The notes under the pieces were generated by a model, which worked only from the letters and a program-made list of their open reading frames with translations, ran no database searches and was not told where the DNA came from. Positions 35,001 to 42,949 of a stretch of DNA of 45,907 bases are shown here, one piece after another. A program made the translations under genes and the position numbers. Source of the DNA: Prosthecobacter algae (GTDB lineage Bacteria > Verrucomicrobiota > Verrucomicrobiia > Verrucomicrobiales > Verrucomicrobiaceae); the NCBI RefSeq assembly GCF_039542385.1, contig NZ_BAABIA010000016.1:1-45907 (forward strand), given 5' to 3'. The stretch's first letter is position 1. Each line of letters starts with the position of its first letter.

Positions 35001-35213
35001 CGCCCGCATCTCCGCCAGCCTGCCATCCTCCTCCAGGATGGCCACATGCGCACGCTCCAGCCCGCCCACCTCCGTAAAGTGGCCCCCCACGATGATCTGC
35101 CCCGTCGGCAGCACCGCCACCGCCTGCCCCGCCCCGTTCAGCCCCGTCCCTGGGTCAAAGGATTCATCAGGCGTGCCATTTGCATTCAGACGTGTGATTC
35201 GTTTATGGATCAT
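32067..35213 (-). CDS. Giant delta-60-repeat / choice-of-anchor-D protein, probable virion tail or fibre
   Basis: 1048 aa, no signal peptide and no membrane helix. It starts inside a delta-60 repeat (ITRLNANGTPDESFDPGTGL). Delta-60 repeats (pattern VLPTGQIIVGGHF) fill about 1-165, followed by an Ig-like domain, a choice-of-anchor-D domain (about 255-375), a second set of delta-60 repeats (about 385-720), another Ig/anchor-D pair (about 740-945) and a C-terminal fibronectin-III-like domain (about 955-1048: LSGLLPGTAYHYRVGVYN). Such propellers are usually in secreted host proteins. Without a signal peptide and inside the phage block, a receptor-binding or tail-spike role is more likely. Its start overlaps the glycosyltransferase stop (ATGA). 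Confidence 0.78.
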   Translation of the reverse strand: MIHKRITRLNANGTPDESFDPGTGLNGAGQAVAVLPTGQIIVGGHFTEVGGLERAHVAILEEDGRLAEMRADADGPVHFLLAQTDGRVLVGGDFSEIQDVQRQHLVRLKEDLVLEAAFDPSLDGPAYAGALQADGAIYIGGDFSMARGDAYSHLVRLYNQEATGGLEVQNSSRVTWKRSGARGEATQVTFELSTDAGATWTALPGTPVRTQGDWDLSGLTLSGSGHVRARAFPGDGRSGWVDEEVLAFNFVPEIQVMVGETVLPSGVLTVQDFGSVPVGAVATVKFTVRNVGLLPLELTGTPNLVAITEATDGSGWSVVQPFGPEDDAVIQPRQFVEFTVQFAPGSEWNKTAKLTLPNNDSDEGGYQIRLAGFAEPGPGSRDFTFQPQVNGEVFALASGSQQVLAGGKFTTVNARAYKFWSRLTHGDALVDAPANLGTRVSMAAMLPDGRMMVVRDGSATTSRLMRLLPDGKTDSSFKSPIPNTGMIMNMVVQADGAVILGGAFTVKVGAENIAAPVRLRPDGTLDVTWRPTAAWRVNGMALQADGKLILSGQFYFVRGEFGTGTVIKRVIRLHESGVLDATFNEQLPAGTFSSQGGLVSVTADDKILVHAVENTIAGTGAMLHRLNANGTLDSGWTPFAARGIRTLVQQADGGIILSYTQNGDRLVRLLPNGTVDTSFVPLLTNLKVNAVGLSPDGQVYIGGDFMLNGKMQGLARLINQKTASSQFSVLDRERVQWLRGGTAPEAQDVALHLSENLGQTWTYLGRAQRTSGGWLHAALDLPTAGLLRATARTVGGYGCGSSGLMEVRQEFRDLHAPDLKLTQADTTIAPGGNIQFLPTLPGRSGELVLTVENAGKHDPSRPNPLLLQTLTVRTTSSNKPGAALDWQLASSPTDISLAPGEKVSLVIRFTPSAIGYSTGQLVITSNVPGAKKTCTYTLRGSGIAQPVATTQAANSITATVAKLRGLVKPNHDVAKAWFEYKRTNASDWIRVPTTEFTTSGFTSVQVEQVLSGLLPGTAYHYRVGVYNSFNTVSSPVYGVISGFTTLPF

Positions 35214-36163
35214 AAAGTGTTCCAGGGTGGGTTAGAAAAAAGCTGGTTGATTGAGCAAACTTGGTTAGACAGCATCCACTGTCGTTCCGCCTCCCCCAGC
35301 CTCTTGGCCGCAGCCAGCGCAGCATCAACCGAGGGGAAAAAAGGTTTCATCTGGGCCTCGTACTCGCTTCGCAGAAAGTCCTCCCCGCCGAAAACATACG
35401 CCGCCACCGCCAGGGCACTGCCCACACGCTCCTCGCCGCTTTTATGATAGTTCCGGTATTGGGCAAAGGGCTTCACCTCATCCGGCCATTCGCCAAAGTG
35501 GTACACCACCCCCTCCGGGATCGCCCAGTTTTCATAGCCCAGCAGCCATGGCTTCATCCCCAGGTACCGCATGATTCCCCAGCCCAGCCGATGTTCCGCA
35601 CAGCAGCCCAGCCCCCCGATTTTCTCATACGTCTCCCGCCGGATCATGTGCGGCATCCCCTTCCAGGTCACTCGCTGCTCCTCCTTCACCCGCTTCGCAC
35701 CCGCCCACTCCCCCATGCGCGTCCGGTCGACTTGGAAATGCGTCATGCGACTGCTGGCTGACATGTGCGCCCACTGGATCGGCGCATGCAGAAATCCGAT
35801 CCGCTCCCCCGAGTGACGGGCAAAAAAGTCCAACATCTTTTCCAAAGTCCCCGCACCTAACAAACAGTGCGAATCAAAGTACAGCACATACTCACCCCGG
35901 GCCTCCCGGTGCGCCCGGTCCGTCGTCACCGCAATCGATGGGCTCTCCTCCCTCAACAGCCGCACCACCCCGTCCTTGATTTGCCCCGACAGCGCAGACC
36001 GCACTGCCGCATGCACCGCCTCGTCCGAGTTGTCCACCACCAGCACCTCTCCAGGCACTCCCGCAGCCCGGAAGGCCTCCACCGATGAAATCACCGTCAT
36101 CACCAGCATGGCCACCTCATTGCGAGAGGCCAGCGCGACCGTTACCAAAGGAACTTGGCTCAT
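35210..36163 (-). CDS. GT-A family 2-type glycosyltransferase
   Basis: 317 aa. N-terminal nucleotide-sugar domain (VPLVTVALASRNEVAMLVMTVISS; EVLVVDNSDEAV) with the metal site DSH in YVLYFDSHCLLG in place of DxD. The acceptor half has GGLGCCAEHRLGWGIMRYLGM. No membrane anchor. Lying between two giant tail-like genes (1 bp after the first, 4-bp overlap with the second), it may glycosylate a virion protein, for example the Pro/Thr-rich tail encoded just upstream (inference). The frame stays open backwards through the upstream repeat to 36496, but the ATG at 36163 gives the proper GT start. Confidence 0.85.
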   Translation of the reverse strand: MSQVPLVTVALASRNEVAMLVMTVISSVEAFRAAGVPGEVLVVDNSDEAVHAAVRSALSGQIKDGVVRLLREESPSIAVTTDRAHREARGEYVLYFDSHCLLGAGTLEKMLDFFARHSGERIGFLHAPIQWAHMSASSRMTHFQVDRTRMGEWAGAKRVKEEQRVTWKGMPHMIRRETYEKIGGLGCCAEHRLGWGIMRYLGMKPWLLGYENWAIPEGVVYHFGEWPDEVKPFAQYRNYHKSGEERVGSALAVAAYVFGGEDFLRSEYEAQMKPFFPSVDAALAAAKRLGEAERQWMLSNQVCSINQLFSNPPWNTL

Positions 36164-36164
36164 A

Positions 36165-39100
36165 TTAGAAGGGGGGAGGGGTAGTCGGGGGTGAAGTCGG
36201 CGGTGGGGTAGTCGGGGGTGAAGTCGGCGGTGGCCAGGTCGTAGGTGGCCAGGTCGTAGGTGGCCAGGTCGTAGGTGGCCAGGTCGTAGGTGGCCAGGTC
36301 GTGGGTGGCCAGGTCGTGGGTGGCCAAGTCGTAGGTGGCGAGGTCGGCGGTGGCGAGGTCGGTGGTGGCGAAGTTGGTGGTGGCGAGGTCGGTGGTGGCG
36401 AAGTTGGTGGTGGCGGAGTCGGCGGCCAGGTTGTCGGCGGCCAAGTCGTTGGCGGCAGCGTGGGCGGTGGGGTCGTCGGCGATTCCTCCCCTGCAAAATC
36501 CCCCACCATCACGATCTTCCCTTCATCCGTCAGCGTCAGCGCATTCACCGGCCCGTTGTTCGCCGTGTCCTGGAAAAAGCTGCTATCCACACTGCCATCG
36601 GCCAGCAGACGGCCATAGTAGTGCTGCGTCATCCCTGCCAGCAGGGTGAAGTTTCCCCCCACCACGATCTTGCCATCCCGCTGCACCGCCAGTGCCCGCA
36701 CCTCCCCGTTCGGGTCAGGCAGGAAATAATCATCATGATTCCCCGAGGCATCCACCCGCGCCAGGTGCGGGCAAACATTTCCCCCCACCGTGCCAAACTG
36801 CCCGCCTAACAAAATGTTACCATTCGCCTGCACCGCCACCGCCAGCACAGGCCCGTTCACTCCCGGATCAAAGGTGCTGTCCAGCGTCCCGTCCGGCTTC
36901 ACTCTCGCCACATAATTTCGAGTCATATCTTTCACCATTGTAAAGTCTCCACCGATCACCACATCCCCATCCGCCTGCACCGCCACCGCGCGTACAAGCC
37001 CATTCACCGGCATTGGAAAGGTCGGGTCCGGCACCCCTGGCGCACGCGGCTTTTGCAGCACCCCACTCAGGCGGATCACGTACGGATTTTCATCGTCATC
37101 ATTGTTCACGATCTCCAGCCGCGCCTCGCGCACATCAAACGCCCCCGGATCCTCCGCCGGATCAAACACCACCGTGAACGTGTGGCTCTGCTGCGGCCCC
37201 AGCTCCGTCACAAACGCATCCTCCTTCAGACTGAAATCATTCGCATCCGTCCCGGCAAACGTCAGCGCCAGCCCCAGCAGCGGCGCATTGCCCACATTGC
37301 GCAGTTTAAAGACACGCTCCGTGCGGTCATCACTCACCGCGCCAAAGTCCACCAGCCCCGCCGTCAGCACCACCACACCCGCAGGCTGCTCCACCTCGAT
37401 TTCCGGCTTCGCCACCATCCCTTTCAGCTTCAGCAAAAAGGGGCTCCCTTCCGCGTTCGAGGTGATCCTCAGCGTCACCCGCCGCGTCGTCGCCTGCAGC
37501 GTCCCCCCTTCCGCCGCCACCGGCGCAAAGGTCACATCCAGTGTATCGCTGGCCGAAGGCGGCAGCCCCAGCGGAGCCGCCTCCACATTCCAAAAGTTCA
37601 CATCCTCATCCGGCCCATCCGCCACCAGCTCCACCACCAGATTTTCCAGCGGCTTCATCCCCGCACTCAGCAGCGTCAGCGAAATGGTGTTGCTGCGTCC
37701 CGGCTCCACATTACCCAGATCCACCTCGCCCGTCCCCGAAGCCAGCGTCTCCCCCTCATGCAGCACCTGCAACTCCGGCACTGGCTCCGTCGTGCAGATG
37801 CACAGGTTGCTCTCCAGCCCGCCCCGTTGGATGCGCGCATAGTAAACCCGGCCACGCCGTACATTCGTCACCGCGAACTCGCGGTCCGCCCCGCTCCCCG
37901 CAGGAGTCACCGTCTTATTGAAAAGATCCTCATGGATGCCGCTCTTCAGCGTCGGGTCCGTCGCCACCGTCAGCGTCGTCGGCTGCGGGGCACCGCTCGC
38001 CTCGCGCGTCCACTCCAGGGTAAATCCTGTACTATTCTGCTTCGCCTGCCACAGCTCCAGCCCGCTCGTCCGGCCATTGTCACTCGGTGCCTCGACGATG
38101 TACGTCCGCGTCAGCCAGCCCCCCTGGTCCGGCGTCAAGCTCACCCGTGCGATCACCTCGCGCGGCCACCGCATCGGCACCGTGCGCGGATACTCTTGAA
38201 AGAAAATGCCATCCCAGATGCGCACCCCGCTGTGCAGGCACTCCGGCACATAAATCTGCAGCTCACTCCCGCGAAACTCGATCTCCCGCGTCTGCATCGG
38301 CGTCTCTGTCGGCAGATCTGGCGAGGCATTCCGATGACCCTCCGCCTGCTCCCGCAAAGCCTCCGCCTGCGCTGGATTCGTCGCCTCCACCGTATCCGCC
38401 AGCGCCTCCCACACAGCCGCCTGTTCCTCATACAGTGTGCTCCAGTTTGGGTCTCCGCCATCGCGGGCAAACTGCGGTTTCTTACTCGTCCACCGCTCCT
38501 TCACCAGCCAGTTGCACGGCCCGTTGAACGCATCCACCAGCCACACTGGTCGCCAGCAGTAACGGTCCGTTGGCGAATAGATGTCGCGCGGATCCGTCGG
38601 CACCGCCTGGATGTCGATGTAGTGCAGCACCCGTGGCCAGGCATAGTTGTCGCGGTACTTGTACGCCCTCTCAAACGTGCCGTTCTGCGCCAGGCCCGCC
38701 AGCCCGCTCGCCTGCACCGTCGTCCGGATCGCCCACAGATGATCCACCTGCTGCACCGTCTCATACCGGCCATCATCACCGATCACCTTCCCCAGCGTCC
38801 CCGCTGGCACCACCTCCTGCCGCACCTCCCGCATCTCCCCCGAGTCCAGGTCAAACTCATGCGTCCTCAGCGGCACCGGCGTCCCCCACTCCTGCCGTAC
38901 CTTGTTCATCGCTGCCGAGGCGAGATTCTCCTCCGTCACCGCGCTCTGCACCGTGCCCGGCTCCGCCGCCGCCACCGTGCCCCGCTTCGTCTTCAAGCTC
39001 TGCGTCAGCGTCTTCAGCCAGGGCAGAAACTGCCGTGGTGGCGCCACCGACTGCTCCACCTGCTCCCCTTCCCGCATCCCCTGCTTCAGCACCGCAGGCA

Positions 39101-39743
39101 CATCCACCGCCGCAGACTCATCCAGCCTCGCCAGGTCCACCTGCCAGCGTCGCGCAAAGGTCGCATGCGTATCGGTAGAACTGGTTAGGCGCGCCTCCAC
39201 CAGCACCAGGTGCTCACACTGCGGGTGATACGTCCCCGGCGTGCATTCCGGCGGGAAACCCGGCCTCACCAGCGCCACATCCTCACTGCTGAACACCCAG
39301 CCCAGCGTGTTCTCCAGCACCGCATTCTGCCCCTTCCCCGTGTAGATCCCCAGCCGCGCCCCCAGCGCCACCGCCGTAAACATCGGCAGCCACCCGTTCA
39401 CCGCCGCCGCTACCGCTGCCGCCACCTTCGCCCCCGTATCCAGCAGCCGCACATCCACCGCCAGCACCTTCACCGGCACCGTGCCCGCCGCGCCATCCGT
39501 CACCAGCCGCACCTCATAGCCACCCTCCAGTTCCAGCTTTTTGTTAGGCCCTGTCACAGACCCCGTGCAGGTCAGCACCATGCGCGCAGCCATCTCCTCC
39601 TTGGGAAACTTGCGCAGCAGGTCCGCAGGCAGCGTCACACTGTCATTGTACACGCGGTTCAAAGGTGAAACACCGTCCGCAAGCTGGATGTCAGGCCAGT
39701 CACGGTTGCCACGTCGGGGAGCATCAAAGTAAGAATCAGCCAT
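36165..39743 (-). CDS. Giant phage-block protein with anchor-D, delta-60 repeats and a Pro/Thr pentapeptide tail
   Basis: 1192 aa, no signal peptide. Residues 1-about 500 are of unknown family, Trp-rich (YCWRPVWLVDAFNGPCNWLVKERW), and perhaps a tail/baseplate module. About 500-680 is a beta-rich region. About 685-960 holds choice-of-anchor-D domains (VDLGNVEPGRSNTISLTLLS; VDFGAVSDDRTERVFKLRNVG). About 970-1085 is delta-60 repeats (AVQADGDVVIGGDF; AVQANGNILLGGQF). About 1088-1192 is the PPTTW/PPPTS tail. It shares the delta-60/anchor-D combination with the second giant protein and sits one base before the glycosyltransferase gene. Probably a virion adhesin with an O-glycosylated stalk. Confidence 0.78.
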   Translation of the reverse strand: MADSYFDAPRRGNRDWPDIQLADGVSPLNRVYNDSVTLPADLLRKFPKEEMAARMVLTCTGSVTGPNKKLELEGGYEVRLVTDGAAGTVPVKVLAVDVRLLDTGAKVAAAVAAAVNGWLPMFTAVALGARLGIYTGKGQNAVLENTLGWVFSSEDVALVRPGFPPECTPGTYHPQCEHLVLVEARLTSSTDTHATFARRWQVDLARLDESAAVDVPAVLKQGMREGEQVEQSVAPPRQFLPWLKTLTQSLKTKRGTVAAAEPGTVQSAVTEENLASAAMNKVRQEWGTPVPLRTHEFDLDSGEMREVRQEVVPAGTLGKVIGDDGRYETVQQVDHLWAIRTTVQASGLAGLAQNGTFERAYKYRDNYAWPRVLHYIDIQAVPTDPRDIYSPTDRYCWRPVWLVDAFNGPCNWLVKERWTSKKPQFARDGGDPNWSTLYEEQAAVWEALADTVEATNPAQAEALREQAEGHRNASPDLPTETPMQTREIEFRGSELQIYVPECLHSGVRIWDGIFFQEYPRTVPMRWPREVIARVSLTPDQGGWLTRTYIVEAPSDNGRTSGLELWQAKQNSTGFTLEWTREASGAPQPTTLTVATDPTLKSGIHEDLFNKTVTPAGSGADREFAVTNVRRGRVYYARIQRGGLESNLCICTTEPVPELQVLHEGETLASGTGEVDLGNVEPGRSNTISLTLLSAGMKPLENLVVELVADGPDEDVNFWNVEAAPLGLPPSASDTLDVTFAPVAAEGGTLQATTRRVTLRITSNAEGSPFLLKLKGMVAKPEIEVEQPAGVVVLTAGLVDFGAVSDDRTERVFKLRNVGNAPLLGLALTFAGTDANDFSLKEDAFVTELGPQQSHTFTVVFDPAEDPGAFDVREARLEIVNNDDDENPYVIRLSGVLQKPRAPGVPDPTFPMPVNGLVRAVAVQADGDVVIGGDFTMVKDMTRNYVARVKPDGTLDSTFDPGVNGPVLAVAVQANGNILLGGQFGTVGGNVCPHLARVDASGNHDDYFLPDPNGEVRALAVQRDGKIVVGGNFTLLAGMTQHYYGRLLADGSVDSSFFQDTANNGPVNALTLTDEGKIVMVGDFAGEESPTTPPPTLPPTTWPPTTWPPTPPPPTSPPPTSPPPTSPPPTSPPPTSPPTTWPPTTWPPTTWPPTTWPPTTWPPTTWPPTTWPPPTSPPTTPPPTSPPTTPPPF
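36168..36480 (-). repeat. 15-bp tandem repeat coding for a pentapeptide tail (about 20 units)
   Basis: Units of the form GGTGGCCAGGTCGTA (plus strand) translate on the minus strand to PPTTW and PPPTS pentapeptides. The central units are identical and the outer ones diverged. 15 is a multiple of 3, so copy-number changes keep the frame. All three minus-strand frames are free of stops here. Confidence 0.92.
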
Positions 39744-39748
39744 GGAAA

Positions 39749-40672
39749 TTAAAGTCCGGGATAAAGTCGAAAGGTTTTCTCCGTCTGCGGCCGCATCGCC
39801 TCCAGCAGCAGCTCCGCCTCCTGCGCCTGCACCGCCACCAGCGGCGGCACATCCGCATTGCGCATCACGCTCGCGCTGAAAAATCGCTGCAACACCAGCG
39901 GCAGAAATAGCGACTCCACATGCTCCGCAGGCACCGGCACCGGCGCATCATTGAACACATGGTTCGCCGTCACCCATCCCAGGCTGCACCGCGCATCATA
40001 CTCCACCACCGTCTCCGCCGTCACCGCCGTCCCCAGCCTCAGTTGAAAACGTGGCAGCGACATCCCCGGCAGCATCACACTTTCCACATGGTAGGTCCCA
40101 CCCACCTCCGCAGGCCCGCGCCTCAGTCGGCCAAAGTCATCGCGCACCACACCGCCGCCCTGCGCCCTCAGCGCCCGCTTCCCATTCACCGGCCTCAGCT
40201 CCGCTCCGCCCCGCAGCCGCACCGGCGGCAGCACCGCGATCACCTCCGGCCCCAGCACCACCGCATCCGCCATCACCTTCGCCTGGCCACCCGTGCTCTC
40301 CGCCAGGTGCGGATACAGCAGCGTCGCCACCTGCCCCGTCACCTCCAGGATCCGGTTCGGCAGCGCATCCCCCGGCAGCAGCACCTGGCAGCCCGCCGCC
40401 CAGGCCGGCCACGCCACGCAGTTCACCGTTCGCCCTTCTCTCACCAGACCGCTCACCGTCACCGTCGCAGGCCCATGGAACAGCGCCGCCATCGGCCTCT
40501 GCACCGCAAACTTCGGCGCCCGCACCGCCAGCCTCTGCAGCACCGCATTCACCGCCGCCAGCGCCTCCGGCAGCGGATCATCCAGATCCGGATCCGTCAA
40601 AGGAAGCTGCCGCTGCTCCTTCCTCAGGTAACGGTAAAGATGCTCCACCACATCACGCACATTCATCGCCAT
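39749..40672 (-). CDS. Phage-block protein, possible head-tail adaptor/connector
   Basis: 307 aa from the ATG giving MAMNVRDVV (40666 is an alternative two codons on). The N-terminus, VRDVVEHLYRYLRKEQRQLPLTDPDLDDPLPEALAAVNAVLQRL, is helical and resembles the start of gp4-like tail-accessory/adaptor proteins of podoviruses; the rest is beta-rich and unrecognised. It lies 5 bp after the preceding gene and 5 bp before the giant protein gene. The assignment is a weak analogy. Confidence 0.55.
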   Translation of the reverse strand: MAMNVRDVVEHLYRYLRKEQRQLPLTDPDLDDPLPEALAAVNAVLQRLAVRAPKFAVQRPMAALFHGPATVTVSGLVREGRTVNCVAWPAWAAGCQVLLPGDALPNRILEVTGQVATLLYPHLAESTGGQAKVMADAVVLGPEVIAVLPPVRLRGGAELRPVNGKRALRAQGGGVVRDDFGRLRRGPAEVGGTYHVESVMLPGMSLPRFQLRLGTAVTAETVVEYDARCSLGWVTANHVFNDAPVPVPAEHVESLFLPLVLQRFFSASVMRNADVPPLVAVQAQEAELLLEAMRPQTEKTFRLYPGL

Positions 40673-40677
40673 AAAAA

Positions 40678-41199
40678 TCAAAGAGCCGAAATTTTCACCC
40701 GCACCCAGCCCCCGGTGCCTAGCACCGCCGGGCAATCCGGCCGCGCCAGTTCCGCACGCAGCCCCTCCTCCGTCAGGTTCAGCAAATGCGCCGCCGTCTT
40801 CAGCCTCACCGCACCACCCTTCAGCAGATCCACCAGTTCAGAAGGATGTAAAACATCATTCCCACGCGCAGTATCACCGCCTTCCTTCGCCTCCACCTCC
40901 GGCAGCTCCACCAGCACCACCATCGCAAACGCCAGCCTCCGCTGGTCCATCATCGCATTCGCCAGCCGCGCCCCGTTCCCCATCCACAGATGCCACGGCA
41001 CCCGCAGCACATGCCCGTCCGCCTTCAGATCCCACCCCATCAGGTAGCTGCGCCCGTCCCGGTCACGAAACTCATACGGTTGTGTCGAGCCGATCCCCTT
41101 CGCCACCAGCACCACCACCGGCTCACCCGGGCGTAAATGCCCCGCCATCACATTCGCGGTCACCCGCATCGGCAGTTTCCTGCAAGGATCATCATTCAT
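40678..41199 (-). CDS. Phage-block protein of unknown function
   Basis: 173 aa. Starts MNDDPCRKLPMRV; an in-frame upstream start (41280) would run through the terminator and is rejected. The middle has YEFRDRDGRSYLMGWDLKADGHVLRVPWHLWMG. The C-terminus LVDLLKGGAVRLKTAAHLLNL may form a helix-turn-helix or a coiled pair. First gene after the capsid terminator. Confidence 0.6.
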   Translation of the reverse strand: MNDDPCRKLPMRVTANVMAGHLRPGEPVVVLVAKGIGSTQPYEFRDRDGRSYLMGWDLKADGHVLRVPWHLWMGNGARLANAMMDQRRLAFAMVVLVELPEVEAKEGGDTARGNDVLHPSELVDLLKGGAVRLKTAAHLLNLTEEGLRAELARPDCPAVLGTGGWVRVKISAL

Positions 41200-41226
41200 A
41201 AGCGCAAAGAAAAACCAAAAGGATGT

Positions 41227-41285
41227 CAAAAAAATAAAAGGGACCCCGGTGCGCGCACACCCTGCACACACCACGCACACCGGGG
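41227..41285 (-). terminator. Intrinsic terminator downstream of the capsid gene
   Basis: Arms CCCCGGTG (minus strand, 41285-41278) and CACCGGGG (41251-41244), extendable with one mismatch. The sequence TCCCTTTTATTTTTTTG follows on the minus strand. It would strongly reduce transcription of the downstream genes relative to capsid. Confidence 0.8.
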
Positions 41286-41292
41286 CCTTTCA

Positions 41293-41315
41293 TTGAGGGA
41301 CACACGCTCCCTCAA
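41293..41315 (-). promoter_or_regulatory. Hairpin behind the capsid stop codon
   Basis: Perfect 8-bp stem TTGAGGGA / TCCCTCAA with a 7-nt loop, 8 bp downstream of the capsid TAG and upstream of the main terminator. Possibly a transcript-end stabiliser. Confidence 0.5.
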
Positions 41316-41323
41316 AACCCTGC

Positions 41324-42877
41324 CTAGCTTTCCAGCGAAGGCACCTCCAGGCCCGCATGCTGGCCCGCATGGCGGATCAGCGCATACCCCGTCGTCTTCC
41401 GGTCCGTCCGGATGCACGGCGTCTGACCGAAGATGGACTCATAACCGCCCCCGTGCGTGAAGCCATAGTCACGCTCCTGGTAGATCATCTTGTCATCACC
41501 CACATACGCACGCACCGCCGAATTGCGGCCCAGCATCAGCGAGGACATGTCCACCGCACCGCGCGCATTGCACGGGATCACATACGCGCCCACTTCAAAC
41601 GTGTCCGTGTAGTCGAAGTCTGCCGACAGATTGGCAGCCCCGGCATCGCTGCCAGGCCCCGCCACACTGCCCCAGGCATTGCCCGTCGCATTCATCTCAC
41701 CCACCACCGCCGCACCCTTGCCGGAGCCGCCCGCACCACCAGGACTCAGGATGTTCGTCACCGTGATCTGGTTGCCGTTGTTGCCCGAGCCCACGTAGCT
41801 GATGAAGCCCACCGAACCACCCGGATTCACGATCCACGCATAGTACGTCGCCGCCGTGATCTCCGCGTAAAACGGCGTCCACTCCGGATGCACCGCCTGG
41901 CCCTCCCACCACTCATACTTGTAGCCGCCGAACCACTCAAAGAACCGCGTCTGCGTGTCGTTCGCATCCGAGATCAGCTTGCAGGCACCCGCACCATCAT
42001 CCACGCCAAAGCCCACCGAAAGCATCGCACGCGGTGCCAGCGGATCCGCCAGCACATCATACTCCGCATCCACCGAAATGTGCTCAAAGAGGCCGATGCC
42101 CTGCCAGTCCAGCAGACGCCCGCTGTACAGCGGGTTGTCATCACTGCGCGCCGCCGCATTCAGCAGCGCATTCTCGTAATGGCTCGACAGTCGCAGCGAC
42201 GTCATCGCCGCATCCGGAATGTAAGCCATGCACGAGTACACCGGCGAGCGATGCTTGTTGTGGCCGATCTTGAACGGCATGCCGCCCAGACGCTGCCACT
42301 GCGGCTTCGCCATCGTCAGCACCGAGGGCGTCATCGTATCAGCCGCCGTCAGCGCATCAAAGCTCTTCTTGCCGTTCGGGTAGATCGTGTTGCCCTTGCC
42401 CAGCAGCTTCAGCGCCATCTTCATGTCGTTCATCCGCTTGCGGCCCAACTTCAGCTTCAGTTGGTCCATGATCGCCGACTTCACACTGCCACCGGCCGCC
42501 ATGAACTTCGCCTGCTTCTTGTTCCACTCAAACGCATCGCGCCAGAAGTCCACCTTGCAGGTGTACGTCGCCCAGTTCACCGAAGACGTATTCCCCGTCA
42601 GCTCCTTCTCGCCACGCACACCCGGACCACGCGGCTGCGACATCACGGTGAAAACCACCGAGTCACCCGCATTGTAATTGTCCAGGTCCTTCTTCACCAC
42701 AAACGGCTTCGCGTCCTTCTCGCCCCCCTCGAAGAAGCTAAAGTCATCCACCGACTGCGCACCCGTGCGCAACTGCTTGTTCCAGACCTTCGCCACAAGG
42801 TTTGGGTCCTGCCCCAGCGCCACAGCCAGTGACTGCACGCGAGCATCCGAATTGTAAGGTAATGTATTGTCCGGCAT
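41324..42877 (-). CDS. Major capsid protein, N4-gp56/DUF4043 family
   Basis: 517 aa. Has the family hallmark in the first 120 residues: FVVKKDLDNYNAGDSVVFTVMSQPRGPGVRGEKELTGN (GdxVxFxxxxPLxGxGVxGdxxLeGn) followed by the helix-rich spine segment VDFWRDAFEWNKKQAKF. The later P-domain segment is SPVYSCMAYIPDAAMTSL. It carries a Gly-rich insertion near residues 375-400 (PGGAGGSGKGAAVVG). Length is typical for this family. A purine-rich GAGGG lies 8 nt before the ATG, one of the few plausible ribosome-binding sites here. Preceded by the scaffold gene (72 bp) and followed by a terminator. The HK97-fold protein would assemble the icosahedral shell. Confidence 0.85.
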   Translation of the reverse strand: MPDNTLPYNSDARVQSLAVALGQDPNLVAKVWNKQLRTGAQSVDDFSFFEGGEKDAKPFVVKKDLDNYNAGDSVVFTVMSQPRGPGVRGEKELTGNTSSVNWATYTCKVDFWRDAFEWNKKQAKFMAAGGSVKSAIMDQLKLKLGRKRMNDMKMALKLLGKGNTIYPNGKKSFDALTAADTMTPSVLTMAKPQWQRLGGMPFKIGHNKHRSPVYSCMAYIPDAAMTSLRLSSHYENALLNAAARSDDNPLYSGRLLDWQGIGLFEHISVDAEYDVLADPLAPRAMLSVGFGVDDGAGACKLISDANDTQTRFFEWFGGYKYEWWEGQAVHPEWTPFYAEITAATYYAWIVNPGGSVGFISYVGSGNNGNQITVTNILSPGGAGGSGKGAAVVGEMNATGNAWGSVAGPGSDAGAANLSADFDYTDTFEVGAYVIPCNARGAVDMSSLMLGRNSAVRAYVGDDKMIYQERDYGFTHGGGYESIFGQTPCIRTDRKTTGYALIRHAGQHAGLEVPSLES

Positions 42878-42949
42878 GATAGTAGCCCTCTGATCTCTTT
42901 CTTTGAATGATGTTTTACACTGTTTAATTACCCAAAAGACAGTCGTTCT

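Noticed and set aside
32052..42832. Several long Arg/His/Pro-rich plus-strand open frames (about 32.0-33.5, 33.5-35.4, 37.1-39.2, 39.9-41.0, 41.4-42.8 kb)
   Set aside because: All lie opposite the minus-strand phage genes, with low-complexity translations and no start signals or domains.
42878..42949. Terminator between scaffold and capsid genes
   Set aside because: Only a weak AAAGAC/GTTCTTT pairing; the two genes are expected to be co-transcribed.
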